Positions 12,501-24,055 of a DNA stretch of 64,000 nucleotides are shown piece after piece (positions within the stretch are counted from its first letter, which is position 1; each line of letters starts with the position of its first letter). Position numbers and translations under genes: made by a program. Origin of the DNA: Emydura subglobosa (lineage: Eukaryota; Chordata; Testudines; Chelidae). The DNA is taken from NCBI GenBank assembly GCA_007922225.1, contig ML679966.1, positions 54,494,742 to 54,558,741 of the forward strand. Direction: 5' to 3'. The notes under the pieces are model-generated. The model did no database searches. It had not been told where the DNA came from and saw nothing but the letters and a program-made list of their open reading frames with translations.

Positions 12501-13339
12501 GCTTTCTTTAGACACATTAGTGACGACAGGGGTAATGTATTATTTCAGAAAGACTAAGATACAGTGAAAGATATCAACAGGATTCAATCTTAGTACTTTG
12601 CATCTTGTAGTCAGCTAATGTACAGTGAGGGAACAGGCCTATTATATCTAGTACTGGAGCAGCAGAATTATAAGGTTTGTTTTTGTTTAAAACAAGTTGC
12701 TATAATCCTTTTGTTTAATAAGACACACCACATTGCACACCTGCTGTGGCAAAGCCACTAAAAAGAAGCAACTCTCGCATGTATTTTCAAGATTATCATT
12801 TATTCAAGGAAGCTTGTAATAATGGTCAACAGCAGGTTTCTGCCTTCATCCAGACCTATAGCGTCACCCTATGAATCTCCTTATTTACAGATCACCAGCC
12901 AGTCACTTAGGCAAGTCCCCTTCACAATGACATCGACCAGTCCAGACCCCAAATATTATAAAGAATTCAAATGTAAGTTATCTGAGTTATTCTAATAGCA
13001 CCAGAAAGATCCTTACATGCATTCTTCATTTGAGTGGCTTTGACAGCAGGTGTGCAAGACAATGCAGCTCTTGTCAAAGTTACCTTTGATTAAGTTAGAG
13101 AGTTTCTGTTCAGGTTCCACTTGAGTTTTTGTCTGAATTTCCTAATAACAGCTGAGCTTTCATTAGCACCCTGGGAATGGAGCAGATTCTTTACAGAATA
13201 CCCCCACTTCATCAAATATCGAACAAACTCATATATGTGCTATACACATTGGCAATATTTGCATATTTCTGCAATTCCAAATGCTCACCTATGTACTTAC
13301 CAGGTATTCTTAAATAGCCATGAGGAGGGTTAAGGATTT
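9561..13339. other. Gene-free AT-rich stretch
   Basis: No gene or recognised repeat is seen. Isolated motifs are present: TATAAAAGG at about 10472, a run of GTTT units near 10646-10660, and a consensus-like splice donor (GAG then GTAAGTATT) at 11457-11468. None is backed by an adjoining coding frame. Confidence 0.45.
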
Positions 13340-13475
13340 GTAGTAAAGTGAGATCCTGGGTTCAAGTCCTAGCTCTGCCACAGATTTCCTATGCAATCTT
13401 GGAAAAATTCCTTAATTTGCCTCAGTTCCCAAAGTATAAAATGATAATAGTAATACTTACTGTCTCACTCCTTTT
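13335..13475 (+). repeat. MIR-type CORE-SINE copy
   Basis: The order GATCCTGGGTTCAAGTCCTA, GCTCTGCCAC, a diverged CTTGG segment, TTTGCCTCAGTTCCC, then AAAATGATAATAGTAATAC follows the MIR consensus closely. GGTTCAAGTCC is the remnant of the Pol III B box. The copy is diverged and reads on the plus strand. It runs straight into an L2-like tail. Confidence 0.75.
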
Positions 13476-13489
13476 TCTGTGTTGTTTAT

Positions 13490-13600
13490 TTAGATTACGT
13501 TTTAAGATGTTCGGGAAAGGACTTTCTACTGCTTTCTGTTTGTATAGCATCTGGTACAATGGGGCTTTGCTCTAGGTTGGATCCTTTAGGTGCTAACATA
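13490..13600 (+). repeat. L2-like LINE/SINE 3' tail
   Basis: TTTAGATTACGTTTTAAGA, then GGGAAAGGACTTTCTACTG, then TTTGTATAGCATCTGGTACA and AATGGGGC match the widespread tail in which TAGATTGTAAGCTCTTTGGG, a GGGACTGTCTC segment and GTACAGCGCCTAGCACAATG occur in that order. Related copies lie at 23.8, 32.6, 59.9 and 60.1 kb. Confidence 0.65.
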
Positions 13601-13869
13601 ATTCCCTAGTGCAGAGTCTGGGGTTGATCATAACCAGAAAACAGATTTTTAAGTCCGCACAACTTGTCCACTGTTAAAAGTCATGTTAGTTAAAATGTGC
13701 TAGCCAGCACATTTTACAATGTCAACTATTTTTCTAGTCTAGTCATGGCCTTTAAAAGCAGTGAATGTCCATTGAAAAATTCACTGAATCAATCTGAGAT
13801 TTTCTCTCAATTTCCCTGTAAGTGGAGTTGCATTATCATCAACATGAAAAACACTATGCAATCCATCTA

Positions 13870-13942
13870 TCATAAAATCATAGAAGATTAGGGTTGGAAG
13901 GGACCTCAGGAGGTCATCGAATCCAACCCTTTGCCCACCTAT
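13870..13942 (-). mobile_element. CR1 LINE 3' end fragment
   Basis: AATCATAGAAGATTAGGGTT, GGAAGGGACCTCAGGAGGTC, then ATCGAATCCAACCC is the reverse complement of the CR1 3' terminus, whose diagnostic end is the ATTCTATG-type repeat. The 3' end is on the left, so the element reads on the minus strand and is truncated after about 70 bp. Only the tail survives. Confidence 0.85.
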
Positions 13943-16900
13943 CTGTATCTAGCTACAGAACTGAGGTAAATGTTTTGTACAAATAAAATATACTGAAAGT
14001 CAAACACCATAGATTAGATCCTGATCACTAGAGGGAGTTGCAGTGTCACAGCATCTCTTATGTTCGGGGCCAAATTATAGATGATAATTTTGCATATTAT
14101 CTTTGAGCCACAGCTGCTCCTTTACTGACAAAAACTGCTGCTAGTGCTGCAGAGCCAATATAGCTGTGGAACAGTGAGCTGGATTCTATTCTGCGTCATC
14201 CTCAGTACTATTGTCATCAAAGTCCTCATTGCAGAATCTTGCTACTAGCAATGATGTAGGAGGTAGAGAGAACAGAGGTTTATTTTCAGATTCTAGTTTG
14301 AAATTTCAGGGCTGACAGTTTGACAAATCATGATTTGACTTGTAAAATCTATGCAAAGTTTCTATTGAAAGTCATCAAGAGACCATAAATATGGAATCCC
14401 CTTCATGTTTATTTTATAGCCACTTTTAGTATAATCAGGCAAATATAATATTTTCTGTGATTTCTTGCCAGACAGAATTATATCATACCAAGTTTTCTTA
14501 AAACATCTTAAGATCTCTCTCTTTATCTGGTGATGGTGGGTCCTATTAGGACAGAAGTGCCTTCTTAATAGCCCAATATTACATTGTTTTGGTGCAATGT
14601 AGATGGAATGTGAGGATGTGACTGAAACTTAGCTCATGGCAGTTGTTTTTACTGTAGAAGAAGGCCTCAGACCTTACACTATTTTTCCTAGAAGTGCCAG
14701 GTTGCATGTGTTACTAAGCCCAGTTCTATACCTAGGAAGGTCAAACAAGGTGAAGAATCATTTATTTTAACCTTTTCTGGAAGAATTCTTCATCCACTTG
14801 CTGGACCCTAGAAGTGTTATCGCAATTGCTGGCATGTCCTAGATTCCACGTTACCCACAAAATTAAAACAACCAAGTGGTATATTTGAGTTCAGTTTTCC
14901 CAGCTCAATTTTCAGTGAAAAAGAGTTTGAAATGTCAAAGTCATTACATAGTGTAACTGAAACTGGCCATCAAAACTAAAAATCTAGAAGGTCAATATTT
15001 CGGGATGTTTGGACAAATGACAGCTTTCTAACTTTGTTTTCCAAACTATCTTTCCTATGGATTTTATGATTACAAAAGGAGTCAGAAATGTTACTGTACA
15101 TTTAGATGTACACATGCATGGAAAATAGATAAGATATTTTCTTAGACACTTATTGCTTTGAAAATATGCATAGTTTAAACCCCTGTAATTGTGTGAAGCT
15201 TTGTGTTCAGTCTGTCGATGTGATGCATGATGTGTTACTATTATGGGTACACATGTTACTGTTGCACTGGAGCTTGTGTGATAAAAGTCAGTGTTGGTGC
15301 AATGGAAGAGTGCTGGTAGAGGAATCTACAGTATAAGAAACCAAAAGTCTGTGGTACAAATTTTCAGAATTGTCGGCATGCAATCAGTAGTGCTAATGAA
15401 GCCATTCGACATCTTTGCATCCATAATGTGTGCACGATTTCTGTGATTGTGTGTTCAGATTATACACATACATCCGGTGTGCTCAAATTAGAAAATCTGA
15501 GTTCCAGTCTTTGTCGTTTGTTTAGATTATAAGAAAAAATTGATTTTACTTGGCTGAAGATAGATATAAAGTCTGAAAGACTTCCTTTGTTTCACATTAG
15601 CAAAGATGCATTTTAGAAAGAAAAAATCGAAGGGATTTTTAGTGTTTTTGCATTTATGTAGCTGTTCTTAATATTTACATTTTGTAAGAAACAATGGAAG
15701 CAATTGGAAGGTTAACATGGTTATTTCAAAATTAAACACTGTATCTTTCATTAAGGTAATTGTTTAATAGGAAACCAAATTTAACTTAAAAATGGAAAAA
15801 AATTATGACATTCTTTATAACATTCAGGAAGCTTCAGTACAGACCCCTGAAAATAAGAGAGAGAGAGGAAGGGAGCTCTTTAAACATGTAAGTCTATCTC
15901 TAAAGAATGTATTGCAATCTTAATTTTTGATGCTGTAATTAAACAAACACTGCACTGATTAATTGTGGTCTGGAATCCTTGCATGCTTTTATCTCTCGAG
16001 TCACAGGCTATATTGCTGGAGCAAGATATTCTGAACCATTCTGCTCAGGTGTTGGAGGTAAAACAATTATCTGATGTGACAGAGGGTGATTGGTAGTGAT
16101 CCAAAACTGCACAGTGTTCAAACAAAACAAAACAAAAAAGGAAAATAATCAGCATAGTTACCTGACCAAATGAGCAATTAGAGCTGTCAGTCTCAAGAAA
16201 GGCAAAGGATTGGATGGGCATAAAGAAAAAACTACACTGTCATGTCAGAGGTGGTCTCTCCAGGGTATATTTGGGGCACAATGGAGGGTACATGAGAACT
16301 TTGCACACTGCCACTACTTGTGCTATTCCTAGCCTCCAGATATATAGAAAACGCTGGCTTCCATGAATATCTGTTCAGAACCTACTGGGATTGCTACTTT
16401 TATTTTAGTTTTTTTTTTTAAATTTGATGTAAAACTTCTTTCTGAAGACATTTTAAGTAGCACAATGTTCTGACATTAACATTCAATTTTAGGTGCAACT
16501 GGACTGAAAAATCAAGAAGTTACTAGCTGTCAGGGATATAAAATATTAACCTTCAGATTTGGTGCTCGCAAGCAAATGAGACCCTAAGTCTAATAGTTTC
16601 TGATAAGTATACAATTCCTTTGTATTTACATACAAAACAACTTGCAGTATCAAATGTATTCCCATTCTATGCCTGTATTATGTGCTAGGTTTTTTTCATT
16701 TGTGCCAGTGACACAACCTTTTGCATCCAAAACAACATTTTTATAGGGGCAATTCAGTTTTTAAAACATGCTGAATTTTCAAATAAGAAACCTACAGAGC
16801 TCAGTTTGTCTTTAATGTCACCACATTTCTCCTGTTCAAACACTTAAGACTTGCTGATCAAAAATGCCTATCAAATTGAGCTAAATTGGTGTACTACAAA

Positions 16901-19833
16901 TTTGTGATGCTCAATTTAACATTACTGTGAAAAATCCATTTGGGATAACAGACTTTGCCCCAGGGATTGAGAAGAGTCACAAAAAATAAGATGCAAATCC
17001 TGAATTGCTAATTAAAAATTGTAGCATTTGGAGATGTTTAAAGTTTCCTCCTAATTTTTCACAAGCAAGCCCATATTCTCCAGTGTGGCTGCTTCGTACT
17101 GAATGACTAGCAGATTATAGCCTGAAAGCCAGTGTGGCAGGTTGGGGGAGAGTCACCAGAGTAGGAGGATGCTCCGGTGGTCTGTGGATGGTTTTGTGGT
17201 TCTAACTCTACCACTCTCCTTGCTGCTAGCAGAGACAAGGCTGGAACACCTCACACCTATTTCCAGCTGCTCTATCAGCCACAAATTTTGAGACTGTTGA
17301 CAACCCAAACCTCTGAATTGTGCAAGTGACCTCTGTCTTTGCTATGGGCAGAACCAAAATGCAGATTTTGAGGCTAGATTCCACCTCTGTTTTTAAAGGC
17401 AAATTTTTAAAAGCACCCTCCCTTGCAAGCATAGAAAAGCACTGAAAGCTGCACATATTCACAGGCTGCCTGTTCAGTTCTATTTGGGGCATAATCAGAG
17501 TAGCCCCAGAGACTGAATTCAGGTGTAGCCACAGTGGACAGCTGCACCCCTTCTTTAGGAGCAGCATTAAGTATCCTAATGGGAGAAAGCTGAGGCAAAG
17601 GGAGTGAAAAGCTGGCTAGCCTGTGATTTCAAGGAGGCAGGAGATAGGGATAAGGTGTCTGTGGCTTGGCAAAGGGGGCACGGAGGAGGAGGAGGAGAGG
17701 CTCAGAATGGAGTGGGCAGGGCTGCTTGCTCATTTTCAGAAGGCATAAGAGAGCAATTACACCAGAGGAATTATTGGTGGGGAGGAGCTCCAAACGGATG
17801 AGTTGGTTGATCAGAAATAATTTTTCGTGTGAGGGAAGAGGATGGGATGGTGTCAGAAATATTTTTCTTTTTTTGGCGGGGGGATGTAATTGTCAGCCTC
17901 AACCTTTCACTTGTTTTACCAACTGCCACTGCTGACGGCATTCCTTTACAGAATAATGATTCATTTGTAAAGTATTCAGGAATGTCTATGTATTTAGGAT
18001 AATTTTTGTATTATAAATCAGGAGGTAGATTATATGAACATTACTTTTGGGGTAGCTGTACATTTATATAAAATAATGTGCAGAAACAGCTGTGGTAGGT
18101 AGAGAATGCCTTATACCTATACTAATTGTTTGGTTTTGGATTTATAAACCTCCACCCCTTCGAACATCTCTGAATACTTGTAAAACCTTAAGTAATAAAA
18201 TGCCCCATGGATGAATGTACATTACATAAACCTCCTACTACCCCTCTACTCTAAATAAACCATCTCAGTAGCCATGCTGCGTTGGGAAATATCTTGGACA
18301 AAAAAGATACAAACATTGTATTCCGCCCTGTAACTTATGGTGTCATCTGTCCACTATTTCTGTAACTAAACTTTTTATTGCTTTTTCAGCTAATTGCAAT
18401 GGAGAAGATAGCTAGGGGTAAATGAAAGCAAGTGTAATAATAATAGAGGAAGAAACAATATGGTGGCAGTTACTGGGAATTGCATTGTTTTCTGTGAGAA
18501 CATATACATCTTGCTGGCTACCTCTTTGCAGGAAACAATGTACTGGATAATGCAAATTTCTTAGATTCCATTAATTTCTCACAGAGGTTACAAGTCCCCC
18601 CTGAAGGGATTGCTACTTCTCTCCAGTCTCTATTGGACAGTAAAGCTAACACAACAGTTCAATTATTCAGGAGATCTTATTTGCTACCACTTTGAATGCT
18701 AATTAGGCTTCTGCCTCTATTTTCCCTACTGCTGGGGCCATTACATCCTTCTGAGAAAACAGGGGCACATTCTGGATGTTTACATTCCCCAATACAGAAA
18801 ATCAAGGTCAGTGCCAGAAAGACAAAACTAATGTCACAGAAATTAGTAAGACTGTAGCAATTGTTCCATGGCTTGAAGGTGGATTCATAAAAACATGGGT
18901 TAGAATAAAATCCTATACTACACCACTACCCTGAGATACTGTAAGAGTGATAGATAGGAGAATTTAAACACCGGTGAGAATGGGATTTTCCTTTCAAGAA
19001 TGATATGTAGTACAAGAAGAGCTGATTTTACCTGGTAGTTAGGAAAAAATTGTTTAAAATATATGCTTTACATTACGCTAAAATAATATAAAACTTCAAA
19101 AAAATCTAACTAAAAATTAATATCATATCCTAAGCAAAAATTGCCTTCTAATGCTGTCTTGTTTAAAAACACTGTGTTTTTTAAATGAGTACTGGCCTCT
19201 ATCTATATTTTTCAACCCTTATGGGATTTGCACATTTCCCCAGTGCATATGACATTCATTCTAATACAAAACCAAACATCCTGGTGGCAAAATATAGATT
19301 TTTATGGGAGAGCTGCATTTGCTATGTTTCAATTTAAAATGTTTGAAAATTGGACTCCTGTTGGATGTAAGCCTTCTTGGAATAAAGATCTATATTATAA
19401 AGAAGAATAAATTGTATGCAGTGAAATATAAAATCAGTGGTGGACCATTTCACTTTGCAAAAGTTCAGGTGCTAGGCTATGAGCCCCAGAGGTATTTTCA
19501 GTATTACCTAGTTCCAAAATATTGACTGTCACCAACTTGAATTGTATCAAATCCAAGTAGCCCCTCCCAAGTATACAATGCAGGGTTTTAGAAATGGTTC
19601 TTCAAATGATATAAAACCATAATGACCTTCACTCAAGTTTTCAGAGTACACATTAATTATTCTTAACATTTATTTAGGACCTAACATGTATTAGGAGCTT
19701 CAGACAAATGTGAAGATAACGCTGCAGTTCTTCAGCAAGTACAAAGGATAGTAAATTCTTTGTCTTCAAGAAGCTAGAGTGATTTAAGTCATTTTTGGAT
19801 CTGACCTGTTAGTACATTCTGAGCTGTAGAAAC
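13943..19833. other. Gene-free stretch
   Basis: No gene or clearly classified repeat is visible. 17.1-17.9 kb is GC-richer, with a purine-rich run near 17680-17705 and a 113-codon minus-strand frame (17226-17567) of unrecognised composition; I do not call it a gene. A match to part of the CTCF motif (CACTAGAGGGAG) is at about 14026. Confidence 0.4.
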
Positions 19834-19841
19834 ATCTATAT
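19834..19841. repeat. Target-site duplication, left copy (hAT MITE)
   Basis: ATCTATAT is repeated exactly at 20269-20276. The 8-bp length is diagnostic of the hAT superfamily. Confidence 0.85.
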
Positions 19842-20268
19842 CAGCTGTTCCCAAATTGTAGTATATGTACCACCAGTGGTAGACAGGCCACCTCCCAATG
19901 GTATGCGTCCACCTGCTGCTGGGAAGTTAGCCAGGAGCTGCTCCAGCACTGACCCCGTCCACAAGCAGTGCGGTGGCCCAACTGTTCTGCCCCCTTCCGC
20001 CGTAGACACAAAGCGGTTGGCCAGGAGCCGCTCCGTCGCCGACCCTGCCCCCAACCAGCACGGTGACCTGGCTGTTCTATCCCCATCTGCCCCAGACACA
20101 CAGCAGCTGGCCAGGAACCGCTCCAGCGCCAGCCCTGCTCTCAAGCAGTGTGGCAGGTGCTCCCACCTCCTATCCCCCCCCTTCCCTCTGCCTCTACAGG
20201 TGGTGGTACTACAGGTGCTGGCGTTTTATGTTGGTGGTACGCAACATGGTAGAGTTTGGGAACCTCTG
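19842..20268. mobile_element. hAT-type MITE with internal 90-bp tandem repeat
   Basis: The left end CAGCTGTTCCCAAA and right end TTTGGGAACCTCTG are inverted repeats of the CAGNGGTTC...AAA type known from hAT elements. The repeat resumes further in, where GTACCACCA at the left is matched by TGGTGGTAC at the right. A perfect 8-bp duplication, ATCTATAT, flanks the element at 19834-19841 and 20269-20276, as expected for hAT. The interior is GC-rich and holds 2.5 copies of a 90-bp tandem unit starting GCCAGGA at 19930, 20020 and 20110. Because 90 is divisible by three, long open frames run through it on both strands; I treat these as artefacts of the repeat. Confidence 0.9.
19930..20155. repeat. 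90-bp tandem repeat inside the hAT MITE
   Basis: Three starts of GCCAGGAG or GCCAGGAA followed by CGCTCC or TGCTCC are spaced exactly 90 bp apart (19930, 20020, 20110). The third unit is partial. The units have diverged, so this is an old array. Confidence 0.85.
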
Positions 20269-20276
20269 ATCTATAT

Positions 20277-23200
20277 AATCAACATATAGATAGATGGTCC
20301 TAGGAATGGGGACACAACAAAAGCAAAATGATCAAACTGACATGTGAAGCACATGACTTGTTAGTAATACAATTTAACAAAAATAAACAAAGGCTGGTGA
20401 AAGAAATGTGTGGTACACATGAGCAAGAAGAGTCTTTGCTTGGTCAAATAATTTAATTCCAGATCATTTATAAATTCAGTGAAGGTTGTAAAGAGTTAAC
20501 TGATACAGCGATCCACTTTTTGCTTCCAATGTATAAGTCAAAAAAACATCCCTTCCAATGAACAAATCTTCCTTACAGAATACAGTAATATAGTTTAATG
20601 GACATATCACTTTAAACCAAGACTTTGCCATCTGTTTTGTATCTAGCTATGAATGGTAATTCATACACAAAGTGTACTGTAAGTGATTTAAATGTCTGTA
20701 TGGGTGCTTTATTCAAAACAGCATGCATCTGTTATGCTTTTCTCATGGTTCAGATACAAATCACTTTAGAAAACTCCTCTCCTCTGGTGTATATTGTTTC
20801 ATGGTAAACAGATTCACCGTCCAAATCAGAGTCTGGATGACATAAGGCAACATGAAAGCAAAAGCATCAGTATAGTCAGACTCCATAATTAGAAATATTT
20901 TACAATATTAAATTAAAATCAACTGTTAATCTCCTAGGGGAGTTCTATTAGGAAACTTGTTCCTGAAGCTCTTGTTAGGATGAAGTTAGCTTTACTGCTG
21001 AAAAATGTTTAAAATTCCTTTTTTTCTCCCACTTAAAATGTTATCACAATATAAATGTAATGGAACCAAATGTAGGGAATATAAATCTGAGTCCTTAACA
21101 TGAGGTGCAATGTTATGTTTACATTACCTTGTTTCATGCAAATCTCTTTTCAGCCCCTTTCTTGTGTGTATTGAATTAACCTTGGCATCCAAGCATAGGT
21201 TTCTTTTGCTGTGTGTTTGAAAGCAACCAAAGGCCAACGTTGCTGTGGACCAGGGGGGCTGGAGGAGCTCATACATGGTCCCACTTGAGTCCTATTTTGA
21301 AGGTTTAGGTAGGAATTAAGTGGTGTATGCTGGTTGTGCTGTCCCTCTGCACAGGCATGAACTTCACTCAGAATGAGCATCCATCCTTTCTATACACCCT
21401 ATTTTATCCCTATTCCTGAAACCTTTTCCCTTTGGGAGTTTCGTCTGGCAAGAGAGTGAGGGATCCAATATTGTTACTGATAGAAGATTCTCTGTAAAAG
21501 ATAATCAGACATTGTGCTGAAGTACCTGGAAGTGGATTGAGTCAGATTCAGATTTCATTTACATCACGGTAAATCTGGAGCAACTCCAGAAAAGCATGGA
21601 ATTACTTTGGGCTCACAGTTCACTGGTACAAGTGAGATCAGAATCTCTTCTACTGTAATTATTTTTGCTTTTCCCGCTCTCTTTCTGCTCTTCTTTTCCT
21701 AGTTTCTCCTAAACCGAATGCAAACCAGATAATGACGGAGTGAAGTTTTCAAACTCATGATGTTGTGGCAGGTAGGAAAATAAGCAAAACAAGTTCTTTC
21801 TTCATCTCTTATTCTAAAATCTCCATATAGTTGAATTATACCATTCCATAAATATTATGTGACAGTTACAAATATCCTTTTAATGTATTACCCTTTTGCA
21901 AAAAAAACCCTAGTACCTTTCCATATTGAATGATAATTTATCCTACTTTTACTATAGCTTTTTTGATACAAAGCAATGAGTATAGATTAATTTATTCTCA
22001 TAGTGCTAAATGGTAATTTTATCCATTATCTTCAGTGACAGTATTCCTCTCTGCAAATGTCGTAATCTAATTTTTCTCACAACAACTGCATATCAGGGCT
22101 CAGATTTCCTCATTGTGCCATATGCTCATTGCTGCATTAGTCAAATGTACCTTAATCAGTCACTCTGAAGCCCTTCCAGGAGATTAAATGAATGGCTCTA
22201 GCTCATTCAGGATTAAGAATTGAATTGGGTGAATATAGCAGATTAATGTTTGTGAATAGATTTGTGAATAGCAAAACTAGCTGATTTGCTTTTCTGGTAT
22301 TCATGATCCCCACAAGCATTCTGGCCAGTGAGGTTTTATGCAAAATAGTATTCGCAGAAAGCAAGTGCCATAACGACTAACATGAACAAAATTCACAAGA
22401 GTATTCACATGGGCAGTGTTCCTATGGCCATTCTGAATACTCTTTGTGAGTCAGAAGGAAAAGAACTGAGGTTGTTGCAGAGCAGCAAAAGTGGAAACAG
22501 ATCTACAGTAGTGGTTAGGAAGTTGGGAATATTGGTGTACAACCAATACAGGGAGCAGCAAATGAAGTGTCATATACCTGGTCAACTTGCTATGACTCTG
22601 ACTGCATCTAGGAGGAGACGGAATGACTGCCCTGGAGCAGAAGCCTTCTGGTACTGCCTTGGAAAATGACATCCAGAGAGGGATGCTGTGCTGCAACTAG
22701 ATAGAGCTCCCTTTGTCACAGGGAGGAACCAGGAGGGTGATGAGTAACAGCAGCAGTGCCACTGAAATGAGGATGGGAAGCACTAGGCCAGACGATGACC
22801 CAGTGGATCACAGAAACATATAAGAATAATAGAGGGCCTTGTATTTTGTCTTTGTTATTATATCAGCTTTCTGACCCAGTTACTATCCTGTCACTTCTAT
22901 GGGTACCCCATCATAATGATTCTCTTATATTATAAGGAACTTAACTGCAGTCTTAATACTAGTGTAATTTCTGGAGTTGCTTTTATTGATACTTTTTATA
23001 GTTTTCTAAAATACGTGTATGCTGTGATCCTTAAAAATCATTAAAAAGTCCCTCAGAGGATTGCTTGTGGCTCAAATACGGTACAAAAATTTAATTTTTA
23101 ATTATATGCAGAGGGATATGTGAAATAGAATTTACAGATTTAATGCCCTTCTTGACTGAATACACAAATATACTGTTGTTTCTTCAGAGAGCTGAAATGA

Positions 23201-23837
23201 TGCCATTACCTTAAGAGATGAAAATGTTCATTAAATCAGTGGTGCAGTGTTGGGCTTTTAATTTGATAGAAAGAGGTTCCTGGAACTAAATAGCTGCTTT
23301 GGTGACAATCTTTTAGTATTCTCTACTGACTGGAATGGCAACATTTTGTGATGATTGTAAGTTGTAATACATTTTTGGCAAAGTGCAGCATATAATAATT
23401 TGAGCCATATTCATTGCCATTAGTGCTGTTTGCCTTGTGAAAGAGCGATAAACACCACTTCAAAATGAATCCATAACTAAAGTGCACACTTTTAAAGGAG
23501 TAAGAACCTGCAAAACCTCACTAGTGCTAAAAGTCTTAGAGAATAGAGAAATGTTTTATTTGCAGTCACAGTGCTCAAGGGGGATTTTACCAAACCACTA
23601 AAAGTAGGAAGGATTGCTGGTATGTATTTATATTTTAAAAACCATTTATGTGAGTCCATTTCCTCAAGATATGTACATAACTAACCTACATAAACCCACA
23701 TTCTTTTTACTGTTATTCTCATCCTTCTAATGTTTGTTAAACTCACCTGCTAAAGTGTAGGTGCAAGGGTTGTCCCATTGAAATTAATGAAACTAGTCAC
23801 ATGTGTACAATTAAGCAGGTGTATAGGTCCTTGCTGT
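20277..23837. other. Gene-free stretch with a degraded palindromic repeat
   Basis: No gene is visible. At about 21541-21650, GTCAGATTCAGATTTCATTT through GTGAGATCAGAATC resembles a diverged copy of the self-complementary family also seen at 26181-26275. A 12-bp near-duplicate (TTTGTGAATAGA/C) lies at about 22249-22272. Frames at 21150-21380 (-) and 22382-22669 (+) have no recognisable domain. Confidence 0.4.
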
Positions 23838-24055
23838 ATAGGGGTCATAGACTGTAAGATCTTCAGGGCAGAGTGCGTGGGTTAAATCTTAGCTCCATGA
23901 ATGGCTATGGGAATTTTGCCATTGGTTTTAATGGAGGCAGGATATTACTCTTGTCACCATGTCTGTTTGCACATTAGCTAATGCAATCAGGTCCTGATCA
24001 TGACTGTTGTCTTTAGGTGCTACTGCAATATAAAAAAATTAATAATAAATAATTG
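23838..24055 (+). repeat. L2-like tail interrupted by a small palindromic insertion
   Basis: The start (CATAGACTGTAAGATCTTCA then GGGCAG) and end (TCAGGTCCTGATCATGACTG, then TTTAGGTGCTACTGCAATA) belong to the L2-like tail. Between them, about 23880-23955, lies a segment that is roughly self-complementary: GGGTTAAATCTTAGCTCCAT at its left matches the reverse complement of AATGGAGGCAGGATATTAC at its right at about 14 of 20 positions. This reads as a small foldback element inside an older tail. Confidence 0.5.

Noticed and set aside
14026..14037. Second CTCF-like motif (CACTAGAGGGAG)
   Set aside because: Only part of the motif fits; too weak to list as a site.
17226..17567. 113-codon minus-strand open frame
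   Set aside because: No recognisable motif and a competing overlapping frame; likely chance in a GC-richer patch.
19876..20289. 137-codon plus-strand and 102-codon minus-strand open frames
   Set aside because: They run through a 90-bp tandem repeat whose length is a multiple of three inside a MITE, so the frames are incidental.
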